NCBI RefSeq assembly: GCF_004761875.1
Contig: NZ_SJEY01000008.1
Span: 1-64,000 of the forward strand
Length of the DNA: 64,000 nucleotides
Direction of reading: 5' to 3'
DNA from: Roseovarius aestuariivivens
GTDB lineage: Bacteria; Pseudomonadota; Alphaproteobacteria; Rhodobacterales; Rhodobacteraceae
Shown here one piece after another: positions 54,388 to 63,743 of this stretch. A model generated the notes under the pieces. It saw only the letters and a program-made list of their open reading frames with translations. It did not search any database and had not been told where the DNA came from. How positions within the stretch are numbered: position 1 is the first letter of the stretch; each line of letters starts with the position of its first letter. The position numbers and the translations under genes were made by a program.

Positions 54388-55095
54388 ATCCAAACCGTCA
54401 GTCTCAGCTTTTTTCGGTTCAGGCCGGGCTTTGCCAGGGTATGGGCCTTTGCCATGATGGGGCTTGCGCGCCCCGCGTTGGCGCGCGTTCCGGATATCGG
54501 GTTCTGGAAGCTGTGCGGCTCTGGCACCGGCGAGGGGTTCACGCCGATCCCCAATACTGGCGTCTACGCGATCCTCGCCACATGGCCCGACCCCGAGACA
54601 GCGCGCGCCCGAACCGAAGAGGCCGATATTTTCCGGCGCTACCGGGCGCGAGCCCTTGAAAATTATACTCTTTTCTTGGCCCCCACCTCAGCGCGGGGTG
54701 CGTGGTCGGGGCAGAGGCCGTTCCAGACGATACCGACAGAGCATACCGGTCCGGTTGCTGCACTGACCCGGGCCACGGTGCGGCCCGGCGCGGCGCTGCG
54801 TTTCTGGAACAGGGTGCCCGACATCTCGAAAGTCATCGGCGCGGATGAAAACGTGGCTTTCAAAATCGGAATCGGCGAGGTGCCGCTTTTGCATCAGATC
54901 ACCTTTTCGGTTTGGCCCGATACAGGCGGCATGGCCGCCTTTGCCCGCGAAGACGGACCACATGCGCGGGCCATTCGCGCGGTGCGCGAGGGCAAATGGT
55001 TTCGCGAAGAACTCTACGCGCGTTTCGCTATTCTTGGCGCACGCGGCACATGGGAGGGCGGCCAGCCGCTCGCCCGGCTTGGACTAAAGACATGA
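54388..55095 (+). CDS. crtA: Spheroidene monooxygenase
   Basis: Converts spheroidene to spheroidenone with O2. The conserved body is clear: VSLSFFRFRP, WAFAMMGLARPALARVPDIG, FWKLCGSGTGEGFTPIPNT. The protein should begin near QTVSLSFF, but no ATG or GTG is there. GAGGGGAG (54373-54380) stands 7 bases before ATC at 54388, which would give 235 residues, close to the family length. The other options are a TTG at 54319, which lies upstream of a PpsR box and lacks a ribosome site, or an ATG near 54450 that would cut off conserved sequence. The ATC start is an inference. Confidence 0.9.
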   Translation: MQTVSLSFFRFRPGFARVWAFAMMGLARPALARVPDIGFWKLCGSGTGEGFTPIPNTGVYAILATWPDPETARARTEEADIFRRYRARALENYTLFLAPTSARGAWSGQRPFQTIPTEHTGPVAALTRATVRPGAALRFWNRVPDISKVIGADENVAFKIGIGEVPLLHQITFSVWPDTGGMAAFAREDGPHARAIRAVREGKWFREELYARFAILGARGTWEGGQPLARLGLKT

Positions 55096-56096
55096 CGACA
55101 GCTTTTCCTTTTTCCGCCATCGTTGGCCAGGACGACATGAAACAGGCGCTTATTCTGACGGCCATCGATCCTGGCCTCGGCGGCGTTCTTGTTTTCGGGG
55201 ACCGTGGTACTGGCAAATCCACGGCCGTACGCGCGCTTGCAGCCCTACTGCCTCCGATCCGGCAGGTGGCCGGGTGCCCAGTCAATTCCGCAGATCCCGC
55301 GGACATTCCGGACTGGGCCCAGGTCTCGGAGAAAGAGTTGGTCGAACGGCCTACGCCGGTGGTCGACCTGCCACTTGGCGTTACCGAAGACCGGGTGACC
55401 GGCGCACTGGATATCGAGAGAGCCCTGACCCGAGGCGAAAAGGCCTTTGAGCCGGGACTCTTGGCGCGGGCGAACCGAGGCTATCTTTACATCGACGAAG
55501 TCAACCTTCTCGAAGATCATATCGTCGATCTGCTGCTGGACGTGGCACAGTCGGGTGTCAACGCGGTGGAGCGTGAAGGCCTCTCGATCCGCCACCCGGC
55601 ACGCTTTGTGCTGGTCGGCTCCGGCAACCCCGAAGAGGGCGAATTGCGCCCTCAGCTTCTGGACAGGTTTGGTCTGTCGGTCGAAGTGGCGTCACCCACC
55701 GATATCGATCAACGGATCGAAGTGGTGCGCCGCCGCGATGCGTTCGAAAGCGATACAGAGTCATTTCTGGCCTACTGGCAGGCCGAGGATGCCCGCATAC
55801 GCGATGCCATCCTTGCCGCTCGGCAGGCTTTGCGCGACACCAAGGCGACTGACGACCTCTTGCGTGACTGCGCGCAATTGGCCGTGGCCCTTGGCACCGA
55901 CGGTTTGCGCGGCGAGCTGACATTGCTGAAAGCAGCCCGCGCACTGGCCGCGTATGAGGGCGAAGGCGCGGTGTCCCGGGAGCATCTTGCGCGTGTGGCG
56001 CCCCTGGCCTTGGCGCACCGTCTGCGGCGCGATCCCCTGGACGAGGCGGGCACAGGCGCGCGGGTGGCGCGCGCGGTAGCGGACGTTCTGCAATGA
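55092..56096 (+). CDS. bchI: Magnesium chelatase subunit I
   Basis: AAA+ ATPase that with BchD forms the motor complex energising Mg insertion by BchH. The 334-residue protein has Walker A VFGDRGTGKST near residue 35, Walker B YLYIDEVNLLEDH near 135, and sensor sequence GSGNPEEGELRPQLLDRFGL. It overlaps crtA (ATGA) and bchD (ATGA). Confidence 0.97.
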   Translation: MTTAFPFSAIVGQDDMKQALILTAIDPGLGGVLVFGDRGTGKSTAVRALAALLPPIRQVAGCPVNSADPADIPDWAQVSEKELVERPTPVVDLPLGVTEDRVTGALDIERALTRGEKAFEPGLLARANRGYLYIDEVNLLEDHIVDLLLDVAQSGVNAVEREGLSIRHPARFVLVGSGNPEEGELRPQLLDRFGLSVEVASPTDIDQRIEVVRRRDAFESDTESFLAYWQAEDARIRDAILAARQALRDTKATDDLLRDCAQLAVALGTDGLRGELTLLKAARALAAYEGEGAVSREHLARVAPLALAHRLRRDPLDEAGTGARVARAVADVLQ

Positions 56097-57745
56097 CCAC
56101 TGCCGCTGCCCGTGCCTTGGCCGCCCTGGCCATCGATCCGGGTGGCCTTGGCGGGTTAGTCCTGCGAACGAGGGTCGGGCCGGCGCGGGGCGCTTTTGAG
56201 AACGCGCTGACACGTCTGCCCGGCGAAGCGCGGCGTATCCATCCCGCGATCTCCGACTCGCAGCTTTTCGGTGGCCTCAACATCGCGGCCTCGCTCGCCG
56301 AGGGGCGGCCCGTCTCCGATCCGGGTCTGATCGATATGCCCTGCCGGCTGATCCTGACAATGGCCGAGCGGACGGGACCAGGGCTTGCCGCGCGTCTGGC
56401 CCGGATCCTGGATGGCTGCACGGGACACTGCCTGGTTGCCCTGGACGAAGGCGCCACCGCGGAAGAAGCCGTGCCTCGGGCTTTGGCGGATCGCCTTGCC
56501 TTCCATATCGAGCCCGACGAGGGGCGCGCCAAGGCGCTTTTGCTTCCCGCTCCGGCAGATATCGACGCCGCACGCGCACGCCTCTCGCAGGTGAAGACAC
56601 CGCAGGACACCCTGCCCGCCCTTACCGCGTTGGCTGCACGTTTCGGCATCGAAAGCCTGCGGGCGCCGCTGTTTGCGCTGCGCGCGGCCCGCGCACTTGC
56701 CGCTCTGGATGGGGCCGAGCAGATCATAGATGCGCACCTGCAGGAAGCCGCGGAACTCGTCTATCCGGCCCGCGCCACGCAAATCCCGCACGCCCCGGAG
56801 CCGGAACCTGACCTGCCAGAAGATCAGCCGCCGCCGACGCCCGATCAAAGCGATCAGGATGACCAGGGCGCACCGGACATCCCAGAAGAGATCCTTGTCC
56901 GGGCGATTGCCGCGCTACTACCCGCCGACATCCTCGAGCGTAGTGCCGGACGCAGTCGCACTGCCGCGTCGGGCTCGGGAGCGGGCAACAGGCGGGCGGG
57001 CAACCGGCGCGGGCGACCGCTGCCTCCGCGCTCTGGTCGGCCAAATGCACAAGCCCGGATCGACACCGTGGCAACGCTTCGGGCAGCCGCCCCCTGGCAA
57101 ACCCTGCGCCGCACCGGCGCGAACAAGCATCGCGCGGTAATCATTCATCCGAGTGATATTCGTCTAAAACGCTACGAGGATCGCTCTGACCGCCTGCTGA
57201 TCTTTGCGGTCGATGCCTCCGGCTCTGCCGCGGTCGCGCGCCTGAACGAGGCGAAGGGCGCGGTCGAATTAATGCTCGCACAAGCCTATGCGCGTCGCGA
57301 TCAGGTCGCGCTGATAGCATTTCGGGGCGACCGCGCCGACGAGCTTCTGCCGCCGACCCGATCTCTCGTGCAGGCCAAGCGGCAACTGGCCTCGCTGCCC
57401 GGGGGCGGCGGCACACCGCTGGCCGCCGGTCTCGTCGCGGTCACGGAACTGGCGAGGCACGCGACCGGGCGGGGCTTGACGCCCATGCTCGTCCTGCTGA
57501 CGGACGGTCGCGCCAATATCCCGCTGTCCGGCGAGGCCGATCGCAAGACGGCACTTGAAGATGCCGAGACCATTGCGGCTGGTCTGAACATGCAAGGTAT
57601 CGCCGGCGTTCTCATCGACACGTCCAACCGTCCGGCGGATCAGGCACAGCGCATCGCCGCCCGTCTGGGCGCGCGTTATATAGCCCTGCCCCGCGCAGAC
57701 GCACGGGTCATTTCCACGGCAGTGTCCGAAGCTTTGGACAGCTAA
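56093..57745 (+). CDS. bchD: Magnesium chelatase subunit D
   Basis: The 550-residue partner of BchI: an N-terminal degenerate AAA+ domain (no intact Walker A), an acidic/proline-rich linker (about residues 238-265, rich in P, E and D), and a C-terminal von Willebrand A domain with the MIDAS motif VDASGSAAVAR near 370 and VLLTDGRAN. It bridges BchI and BchH. Confidence 0.96.
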   Translation: MTTAAARALAALAIDPGGLGGLVLRTRVGPARGAFENALTRLPGEARRIHPAISDSQLFGGLNIAASLAEGRPVSDPGLIDMPCRLILTMAERTGPGLAARLARILDGCTGHCLVALDEGATAEEAVPRALADRLAFHIEPDEGRAKALLLPAPADIDAARARLSQVKTPQDTLPALTALAARFGIESLRAPLFALRAARALAALDGAEQIIDAHLQEAAELVYPARATQIPHAPEPEPDLPEDQPPPTPDQSDQDDQGAPDIPEEILVRAIAALLPADILERSAGRSRTAASGSGAGNRRAGNRRGRPLPPRSGRPNAQARIDTVATLRAAAPWQTLRRTGANKHRAVIIHPSDIRLKRYEDRSDRLLIFAVDASGSAAVARLNEAKGAVELMLAQAYARRDQVALIAFRGDRADELLPPTRSLVQAKRQLASLPGGGGTPLAAGLVAVTELARHATGRGLTPMLVLLTDGRANIPLSGEADRKTALEDAETIAAGLNMQGIAGVLIDTSNRPADQAQRIAARLGARYIALPRADARVISTAVSEALDS

Positions 57746-57748
57746 AGG

Positions 57749-58624
57749 ATGGACTGGGCGCGCGACCTGAAGGATTGGCCCCTCAACCATCTATCGCGCC
57801 GCATCCGCCATCGCCCGCACGACTGGCACGTGCAGGAAACGGGCAAGGGCGCAACGATCCTTTTGCTGCACGGGGCCGGCGCGACGACCCATAGCTGGCG
57901 GGACGTTATCCCGACCTTGGCCACCCATCACCACGTGGTCGCGGTTGACCTCCCCGGTCACGGCTTCACCCGGCCCGGCAGCCGGAACCGGTTCGGCCTT
58001 GCCAAAACGTCGGAAGACATCGCCGAACTTTGCGCCGCGCAGGGCTGGCAACCATCGGCTATCGTGGGCCACTCGGCTGGGGGTGCAGTGGCGCTAGATC
58101 TGTCGACGCGCCTGACCACGCCGGACGGCGGACCGCCGCGGCTCGTCGGGATAAACGCCGCGCTTGATCGCTTCGAGGGTGTGGCCAGCTGGCTTTTTCC
58201 GGCGTTGGCCAAAATGCTCGCGCTCAATCCGCTGACGTCCTACGCCTTCGCCATGGGCGGCGCGCGGCCGGATCGGGCACGCAACGTGATCCGCTCGACC
58301 GGTTCAAACCTTTCTGACGAGGCGCTCGGCTACTACGCCCGGCTTTTATCGGATCGCGAGCATATCGACGGCACGTTGCAGATGATGGCTAACTGGAACA
58401 CCGATGCGCTCTGGGACAAAATGGCCGAAATCGACACGCCCTGCCTTCTGATCACGGGCGAATGCGACAAGGCCGTGCCGCCAGAAGTGTCGACCCGCGC
58501 AGCCCGTGAACTTCCGCAGGGCCGGGTGCATCAATTGTCCGGGCTTGGGCATTTGGCGCATGAGGAAGACCCGGACGCGCTATCAGGCCTCATACTCGAT
58601 TTCTGTGATGCGACGGGCCGTTAA
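57749..58624 (+). CDS. bchO: Mg chelatase accessory alpha/beta hydrolase BchO
   Basis: A 291-residue alpha/beta hydrolase with oxyanion-hole HGAGATTHSW near residue 37 and nucleophile elbow GHSAGGAVALDL. It lies 3 bases after bchD, the standard bchIDO order. The family is linked to Mg chelatase by position; its reaction is not settled. It is the last PGC gene, and its stop overlaps the stop of the convergent permease gene by 4 bases. Confidence 0.9.
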   Translation: MDWARDLKDWPLNHLSRRIRHRPHDWHVQETGKGATILLLHGAGATTHSWRDVIPTLATHHHVVAVDLPGHGFTRPGSRNRFGLAKTSEDIAELCAAQGWQPSAIVGHSAGGAVALDLSTRLTTPDGGPPRLVGINAALDRFEGVASWLFPALAKMLALNPLTSYAFAMGGARPDRARNVIRSTGSNLSDEALGYYARLLSDREHIDGTLQMMANWNTDALWDKMAEIDTPCLLITGECDKAVPPEVSTRAARELPQGRVHQLSGLGHLAHEEDPDALSGLILDFCDATGR

Positions 58625-60687
58625 CGCGCGGCGGGCTGCACTTTCCGGCTGTAGGCTTGGGTCATACGGTCTGCAATCATGGCGATGATCGCCATGCCGA
58701 TCCCGGCGATCATTCCAGTGCCAAAATCGCCGTTGCTGAGGCCGATATAGACACGTTGTCCCAATCCGTTCGTGCCGACCAGCGCCGCGATCACAAGCAT
58801 CGCGATGCCGTACATGATCGTCTGGTTCAGACCCAGCATCAACTGCGGCGCAGCCAGCGGCAGGCGCACCCGCCACAGGATCTGCCATCGCGTCGCGCCC
58901 GAGGCCTTCGCGGCCTCGATCACTTCGGGTGAGATGTTGCGCAATCCATGTTCGGCATAACGGATCGCCGGCACGATGGCATAAGAGATAATCGCCAGAA
59001 GCGCCGTGAAATCGCCGAGTTTGAAGATCATGACGAACGGGATCAGCAGCACGAAAGGCGGCATCGTCTGAAGCGTATCGTTGATGGGGCGCAGGACTGC
59101 CGAGAAAGTCTCGTTTTCCGATGCGAGGATACCAAGGACAGTTCCTAACATGAAGGACAAGACAACTGCGATCCCGCAAAGGTAAAGCGACAGCATCGCT
59201 TGCGGCCAGACACCGACCAGCAAGAGAAAAGCCATGCCCAACCCTGCACCGAGCGCAAGACGCATGCCTCCGGCCTGCCACGCGAGCAAGATCAGAACGC
59301 CCATGACCGACGGCCAAGGAAGCCGTGTCAGACCAAAGTAAAACAGGATTGCCAAGCCCGCGACGAGAAGCGCAACATTGATACGCCCGCAGAACCACAG
59401 CCAACCGGCCAAGGCAAGCGCCAGTCCAGCGTATCCCATCTTGAGGGAGGGTGTGAGCGCAAAACCCCAGGAAAACGGACTTACGGTCTGTTCCAGCCCC
59501 ATTTTCACGGGCAGCATGATGTAAAAGAGCGAGAGGGTTTTGATCGACTTGATCGTGTCGGCATATTCGACAAGCACGAAAGTCAGCCAATTATTGAGCA
59601 TCTGCGCCGGATAAACCTCCCACGCTTCCGGGTACCTCTGCAGGAAAGGAAAGGTGCGGGACAATAGCAGGATGGCTAGCGTCATCCCAACCGCGATGAT
59701 CCAGTAGCGGTAGCGTGCCCACAGACCTTCGGGCGCATCACCGGGGGTCTGCGCTGTCGCCACGCGGGCGGTCATTCGGTCCATCACCATTGCCATGAGT
59801 GCGATCACAATGCCGGCAAGGATGCTTTCGCCGAATTCCGCCTTGCGCATGGTCGAAAGAACCTCCCAGCCGATATCGGCCGTTCCACCGATGATCGATG
59901 CGATGATCACCATCGAAAAGGCCGCCATCATCGTCTGGTTGATGCCCAAAAGGATCTGCTGCAGAGCGCTTGGCACGCGCACACGCCAGAACATTTGTGA
60001 AGGCGACGCGCCGGCCATCATGCCAGCCTCGATGACCTCGGGGTCTACCCGGCGCAAGCCAAGCGTTGTGTTGCGCACCATCGGCGGCACCGCATAAAGG
60101 ATCGAGGCGATGAGGCCCACCACGGGCCCGAACCCGAACAATAGAAGGATCGGCAAAAGATAGGCGAAAACCGGGATTGTCTGCAGTACATCCATGGTCG
60201 GGGACACGATGTGGTCGGCACGCGCGGAGTAATAGGCCGCAGTCCCAATGAAAAACCCGATAACGACAGCCATCGGCACGGACATCACCACCAGTGACAA
60301 CGAGTTCATCGATTCCGGCCAGTAGCCGATCAGCACCATGTAGAACGTGGCCAACGCGGTGAATAGTGCCAGTTTCCATCCCGAGACGGCGAAGGAGGCC
60401 AGCGCCAGAAGGCTGATCGTCAGCGCCCAAGGCATCCATTGCAGAAGCCCCCGGATCCAACCCATCGGCACAGACATTGCCGCAGAGACCCCACGGAAGA
60501 ACGAGCCGGTTTGCGCTACGACCACGTCCATACCGGCATTGAACCAGTCGGTCATAGGAAGCACCCAGGCGTCGGGGAAAACCATCAGCGCGTCCAAACT
60601 GTCGCGCGCACCGAGCACAGCCAGCGTCAGCCCGATCAATGCGATCCAGGCCCAGTGCTGGCGTGCCCCCTCTTGACCGAGTTTCAT
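58621..60687 (-). CDS. Glycine betaine/proline-type ABC permease, fused double domain
   Basis: A 688-residue membrane protein with two complete ProW/MetI-type permease domains. Each has an EAA loop facing the ATPase: EAGMMAGASPSQMFWRVRVP near residue 222 and EAAKASGATRWQILWRVRLP near 607. A hydrophobic central part (about 330-500) joins them. Ordinary ProW has about 350 residues and works as a dimer, so this is a natural fused dimer. The ATG overlaps the stop of the ATPase gene. Substrate is inferred from family: quaternary amines. Confidence 0.9.
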   Translation of the reverse strand: MKLGQEGARQHWAWIALIGLTLAVLGARDSLDALMVFPDAWVLPMTDWFNAGMDVVVAQTGSFFRGVSAAMSVPMGWIRGLLQWMPWALTISLLALASFAVSGWKLALFTALATFYMVLIGYWPESMNSLSLVVMSVPMAVVIGFFIGTAAYYSARADHIVSPTMDVLQTIPVFAYLLPILLLFGFGPVVGLIASILYAVPPMVRNTTLGLRRVDPEVIEAGMMAGASPSQMFWRVRVPSALQQILLGINQTMMAAFSMVIIASIIGGTADIGWEVLSTMRKAEFGESILAGIVIALMAMVMDRMTARVATAQTPGDAPEGLWARYRYWIIAVGMTLAILLLSRTFPFLQRYPEAWEVYPAQMLNNWLTFVLVEYADTIKSIKTLSLFYIMLPVKMGLEQTVSPFSWGFALTPSLKMGYAGLALALAGWLWFCGRINVALLVAGLAILFYFGLTRLPWPSVMGVLILLAWQAGGMRLALGAGLGMAFLLLVGVWPQAMLSLYLCGIAVVLSFMLGTVLGILASENETFSAVLRPINDTLQTMPPFVLLIPFVMIFKLGDFTALLAIISYAIVPAIRYAEHGLRNISPEVIEAAKASGATRWQILWRVRLPLAAPQLMLGLNQTIMYGIAMLVIAALVGTNGLGQRVYIGLSNGDFGTGMIAGIGMAIIAMIADRMTQAYSRKVQPAAR

Positions 60688-61778
60688 GTCCCGGCCTGCC
60701 CGATCGTGTCCGCGCTCTGGCCCGAATGGCGGGCAAGAGCGGCGATCACGCTTTGCGCTGTGACCAAGCCGAGGGGAGCGCCATCACTCTCGGCGATCAA
60801 TCCGTCGGGATGTTCGGCCAGCATCGGCAGGAGGGTTTCTACAGGCGTTTCCGCCGCAACCCGCTTAAGCCCGTCATCCCTTTGTCCTTTGGCATCGGCG
60901 ACCTCTGCTGCGGTCAGTACCCGCGCAAGCGGCACGTCATTGGTGAATTCGGCCACGTAGTCATTCACGGGGTTTGTAATGAGTTCTGCCGGGGTGCCGG
61001 TCTGAACCACTTGCCCACCGCGCATGATCATCATGCGGTCGGCAACACGCAGAGCCTCAAGGAAATCATGCGTAATGAACACGATGGATTTTTGCAGATC
61101 GTTCTGGATCCGCAGGAATTCGTCCTGCATTTGCCGACGGATCAGCGGATCGAGCGCCGAAAACGGCTCGTCGAGAAGCCAAAGGTCGGGATCCACGGCA
61201 AGAGATCTGGCGATGCCGACGCGCTGCTGCTGTCCACCCGAGAGCTGATGCGGATAGCTTTTTTCACGGCCGCGCAGGCCCACAAGGTCAATGACATTGT
61301 CCACCTGCGCGCGAATGTCAGCCTTGCTTTCCCCCTGCAGACTCAGGGGGAAGGCGACGTTGTCGTAGACGGAAAGATGAGGCATCAATCCGAAGTTCTG
61401 GAACACCATGCCGATCTTGTGGCGCCTGATCTTGATCATCTCCTTCGCCGATTTCGCCAGCAGATCGTCGCCGTTCAGCGTAATGCGACCGTGGGTCGGC
61501 TCCACCAGACGCGACAGGCAGCGCACCACCGTTGACTTGCCCGAGCCGGAAAGCCCCATGATGACGAATATCTCACCCACGCGCAGGTCAAAGCTAACAT
61601 CTGCGGCCGCCGGTATAGCGCCATCGTCCCGGATACGCCGAACCAGCGTCGCGGGGTCTGCGACGTCTTCGTCCTTAGAAAAATATCGCTCGGGATTCTT
61701 GCCGTAGACCTTCCAGATGTTTCGGCAGGACAGACGAATGTCCGAACCATCGGCGGCGCCGGGATGGGACTTGGTCAT
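60684..61778 (-). CDS. Glycine betaine/proline-type ABC transporter ATPase
   Basis: A 364-residue ProV-like ATPase: Walker A GLSGSGKSTVVR near residue 80, signature LSGGQQQRVGIARS, Walker B LWLLDEPFSALDP. The C-terminal 70 residues (DGLKRVAAETPVETLL... APLGLVTAQSVI) look like a single CBS-like unit, where osmosensing relatives have two. The ATG at 61778 begins the conserved protein; its ribosome site is weak. It overlaps the permease gene. Confidence 0.9.
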   Translation of the reverse strand: MTKSHPGAADGSDIRLSCRNIWKVYGKNPERYFSKDEDVADPATLVRRIRDDGAIPAAADVSFDLRVGEIFVIMGLSGSGKSTVVRCLSRLVEPTHGRITLNGDDLLAKSAKEMIKIRRHKIGMVFQNFGLMPHLSVYDNVAFPLSLQGESKADIRAQVDNVIDLVGLRGREKSYPHQLSGGQQQRVGIARSLAVDPDLWLLDEPFSALDPLIRRQMQDEFLRIQNDLQKSIVFITHDFLEALRVADRMMIMRGGQVVQTGTPAELITNPVNDYVAEFTNDVPLARVLTAAEVADAKGQRDDGLKRVAAETPVETLLPMLAEHPDGLIAESDGAPLGLVTAQSVIAALARHSGQSADTIGQAGT

Positions 61779-61851
61779 CGGTGACGGTCTTTCGCGCAAG
61801 GGCGGTCTGGCCAAGGCAAAAGGGTCGCCTCGGCCGAGTACTTGATCAGGA

Positions 61852-62799
61852 TTATTTCTTCGCGGCCATGCCCGCCTCGACCCAAGGAGACCAGACCGCC
61901 TCGTTCGCGTCGATCCACTCCGCAACGACCTCCTCGAGGTCCCGGCCTTTCTGGTCAATCTCCAGCATCAGCGCGTTTTGCGTGTCGTTGTCAATCTCAA
62001 TAGCCTGGTAGAGCGCGAAGGCACCGGGATAGTTTTTCTTGAAGCTTATATTGGCGATCTTGTCGATCGAGGCCTGCTGAAAACCGCAAGCGTCCCCGCG
62101 CGTCTGGCCTTCCTCCTCGACGCATTCACCGTCGGCGGGGTCCCACGCGACCCAGTTGAATTCTTCCTCGGCAAAAAGCCAATGCGGCTGCCAGAACATC
62201 ATCAGAAGCGGGTCCTTGGTTGCCACAGCGGATTTCACCTCGGCGATCATCGCGCCTTCGGAACCACCCGCAACGGGTTCGAACGGTAGATCGATCTGCG
62301 CCACGACGTCCTTTGAGCGTGTGCCCCAATCCGCCGGATAGGTGATCAGTCGGCCCTTGGGAAAGGTATCGGCGGCGGCAAAAGCCTGCGCGCAATCGTA
62401 AAGCGCCTCGTAGGCCGGCAGGCCGGGGCACATTTCTTCCATGTAGGGTGGATAAATCCACCCCTCCTGAGGCTTGAGACCCAGCTGTCCCAAGACGAGG
62501 ATATCGCCACTTTCGACCGCTTTGGGATAGATCTCTCCCACGTTGTTGGTCCAGACCTCGGGCTGCACGTGCAAATCGCCATTGGCAAGAGCGATGAATT
62601 GCGGGACGGCGCCGGCTGTAACGTATTCCACCTCATACCCAGCTTTCTTGAACAGGCTGCCGGTTATGTAGGCCGATATGTGCTGGCCGGTCCATTCGTT
62701 GATGGGAATTCGGATCGGATCACTGCTGTCGGCGCTGGCGCTGAACGCGCTTGCAAGTCCGAGCGCAAGGCCGGCGGCAAGGCTGATACGTGTCGTCAT
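61852..62799 (-). CDS. Glycine betaine-type ABC substrate-binding protein
   Basis: A 315-residue periplasmic binding protein of the OpuAC/ProX family. It has a signal peptide cut near residue 23 (SAFSASA), then PIRIPINEWTGQHISAYITG. The mature part is rich in Trp (NEWTGQH, EVWTNNVG, FWQPHWLFAEEEFNWVAWD), as expected for an aromatic cage for quaternary ammonium compounds. The ATG at 62799 is used; a TTG one codon earlier is possible. First gene of the transporter operon. Confidence 0.9.
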   Translation of the reverse strand: MTTRISLAAGLALGLASAFSASADSSDPIRIPINEWTGQHISAYITGSLFKKAGYEVEYVTAGAVPQFIALANGDLHVQPEVWTNNVGEIYPKAVESGDILVLGQLGLKPQEGWIYPPYMEEMCPGLPAYEALYDCAQAFAAADTFPKGRLITYPADWGTRSKDVVAQIDLPFEPVAGGSEGAMIAEVKSAVATKDPLLMMFWQPHWLFAEEEFNWVAWDPADGECVEEEGQTRGDACGFQQASIDKIANISFKKNYPGAFALYQAIEIDNDTQNALMLEIDQKGRDLEEVVAEWIDANEAVWSPWVEAGMAAKK

Positions 62800-62957
62800 C
62801 AAAAGACTTCTCCCGTTGGTCTGTTTCTTATTCGCTGGATTTGTCGAAGCTTACCACCTGCCCCCGTCTATTCAAGCACTGTACCGGGTGCCGCTCGCCA
62901 ATTGTCTTGCGGGAAGCTAAGCTCGGGCATCAACCGATCCCCTGAGAAAGGCCCTGC

Positions 62958-63743
62958 ATGACCCTTCCGATCGCCGCCACTTGGTACGGTGTACAAAATT
63001 TGGACGACGGGGTGACGCGCATTCACGAGCGCCATGTCGCGCACTGGCTTAGGTGCAATATTTGGCATGTGAGAGGCCGGGATCGGGATCTGATTATCGA
63101 CACCGGTCTTGGCCTGCGCCCCCTGAGCGAGGCGGTCGCGGCGCTGGCCGAGCGACCTGTCATAGCGATCATGACTCACTCACATTTCGACCACTCGGGC
63201 GGCCTGCACCAGTTTCAACATCGCTGCGGTCATGCTGCAGAGGCCGGAATCATCGCTTCACCGACCGATGCCAACACCGTTGCCAATACCGGGTTTCTTA
63301 TCGCCGAGACCTTTACTGCTTCGCCCTTCGAGGATTTCGACCATCGTCGATATCATGTGAAACCGGCCTCGCTGACGGAACACCTCGACGAGGGCGACGT
63401 CATCGACCTGGGCGACCGGGTGTTCCGCGTGCTGCACTTGCCGGGCCACTCCCCGGGATCCATCGCGCTTTTCGAAGGCGACACCGGGCTCTTTTTCAGC
63501 GGCGATGTTGTCTACGATGGCGCGCTGATCGACGATCTCTACCACTCCGAGCCGGAACTTCTTGCGGCGTCGCATGCGCGTCTGCGAGACCTTCCGGTGC
63601 ACACGGTGCACGCTGGGCACTTCGCATCCTTTGGGCGCGACAAGATGCTGGAAATACTACATGAGTACGCGGCGGGCGGGCGCCGGCTCGGCGATGCCTC
63701 GACGTGGGTCGCAGACGAAATCGCCGGAGGCGGACATGACTAG
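62958..63743 (+). CDS. Metallo-beta-lactamase-fold hydrolase
   Basis: A 261-residue protein with THSHFDHSGG near residue 73 (HxHxDH zinc site), HLPGHSPGSIALF (third His) and FFSGDVVYDG. The class covers glyoxalase II-like thioesterases and lactonases, so the substrate is unknown. It is divergent from the betaine transporter and overlaps a short-chain dehydrogenase gene by 8 bases, which suggests a joint catabolic step, possibly on a compound the transporter brings in. Confidence 0.85.
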   Translation: MTLPIAATWYGVQNLDDGVTRIHERHVAHWLRCNIWHVRGRDRDLIIDTGLGLRPLSEAVAALAERPVIAIMTHSHFDHSGGLHQFQHRCGHAAEAGIIASPTDANTVANTGFLIAETFTASPFEDFDHRRYHVKPASLTEHLDEGDVIDLGDRVFRVLHLPGHSPGSIALFEGDTGLFFSGDVVYDGALIDDLYHSEPELLAASHARLRDLPVHTVHAGHFASFGRDKMLEILHEYAAGGRRLGDASTWVADEIAGGGHD

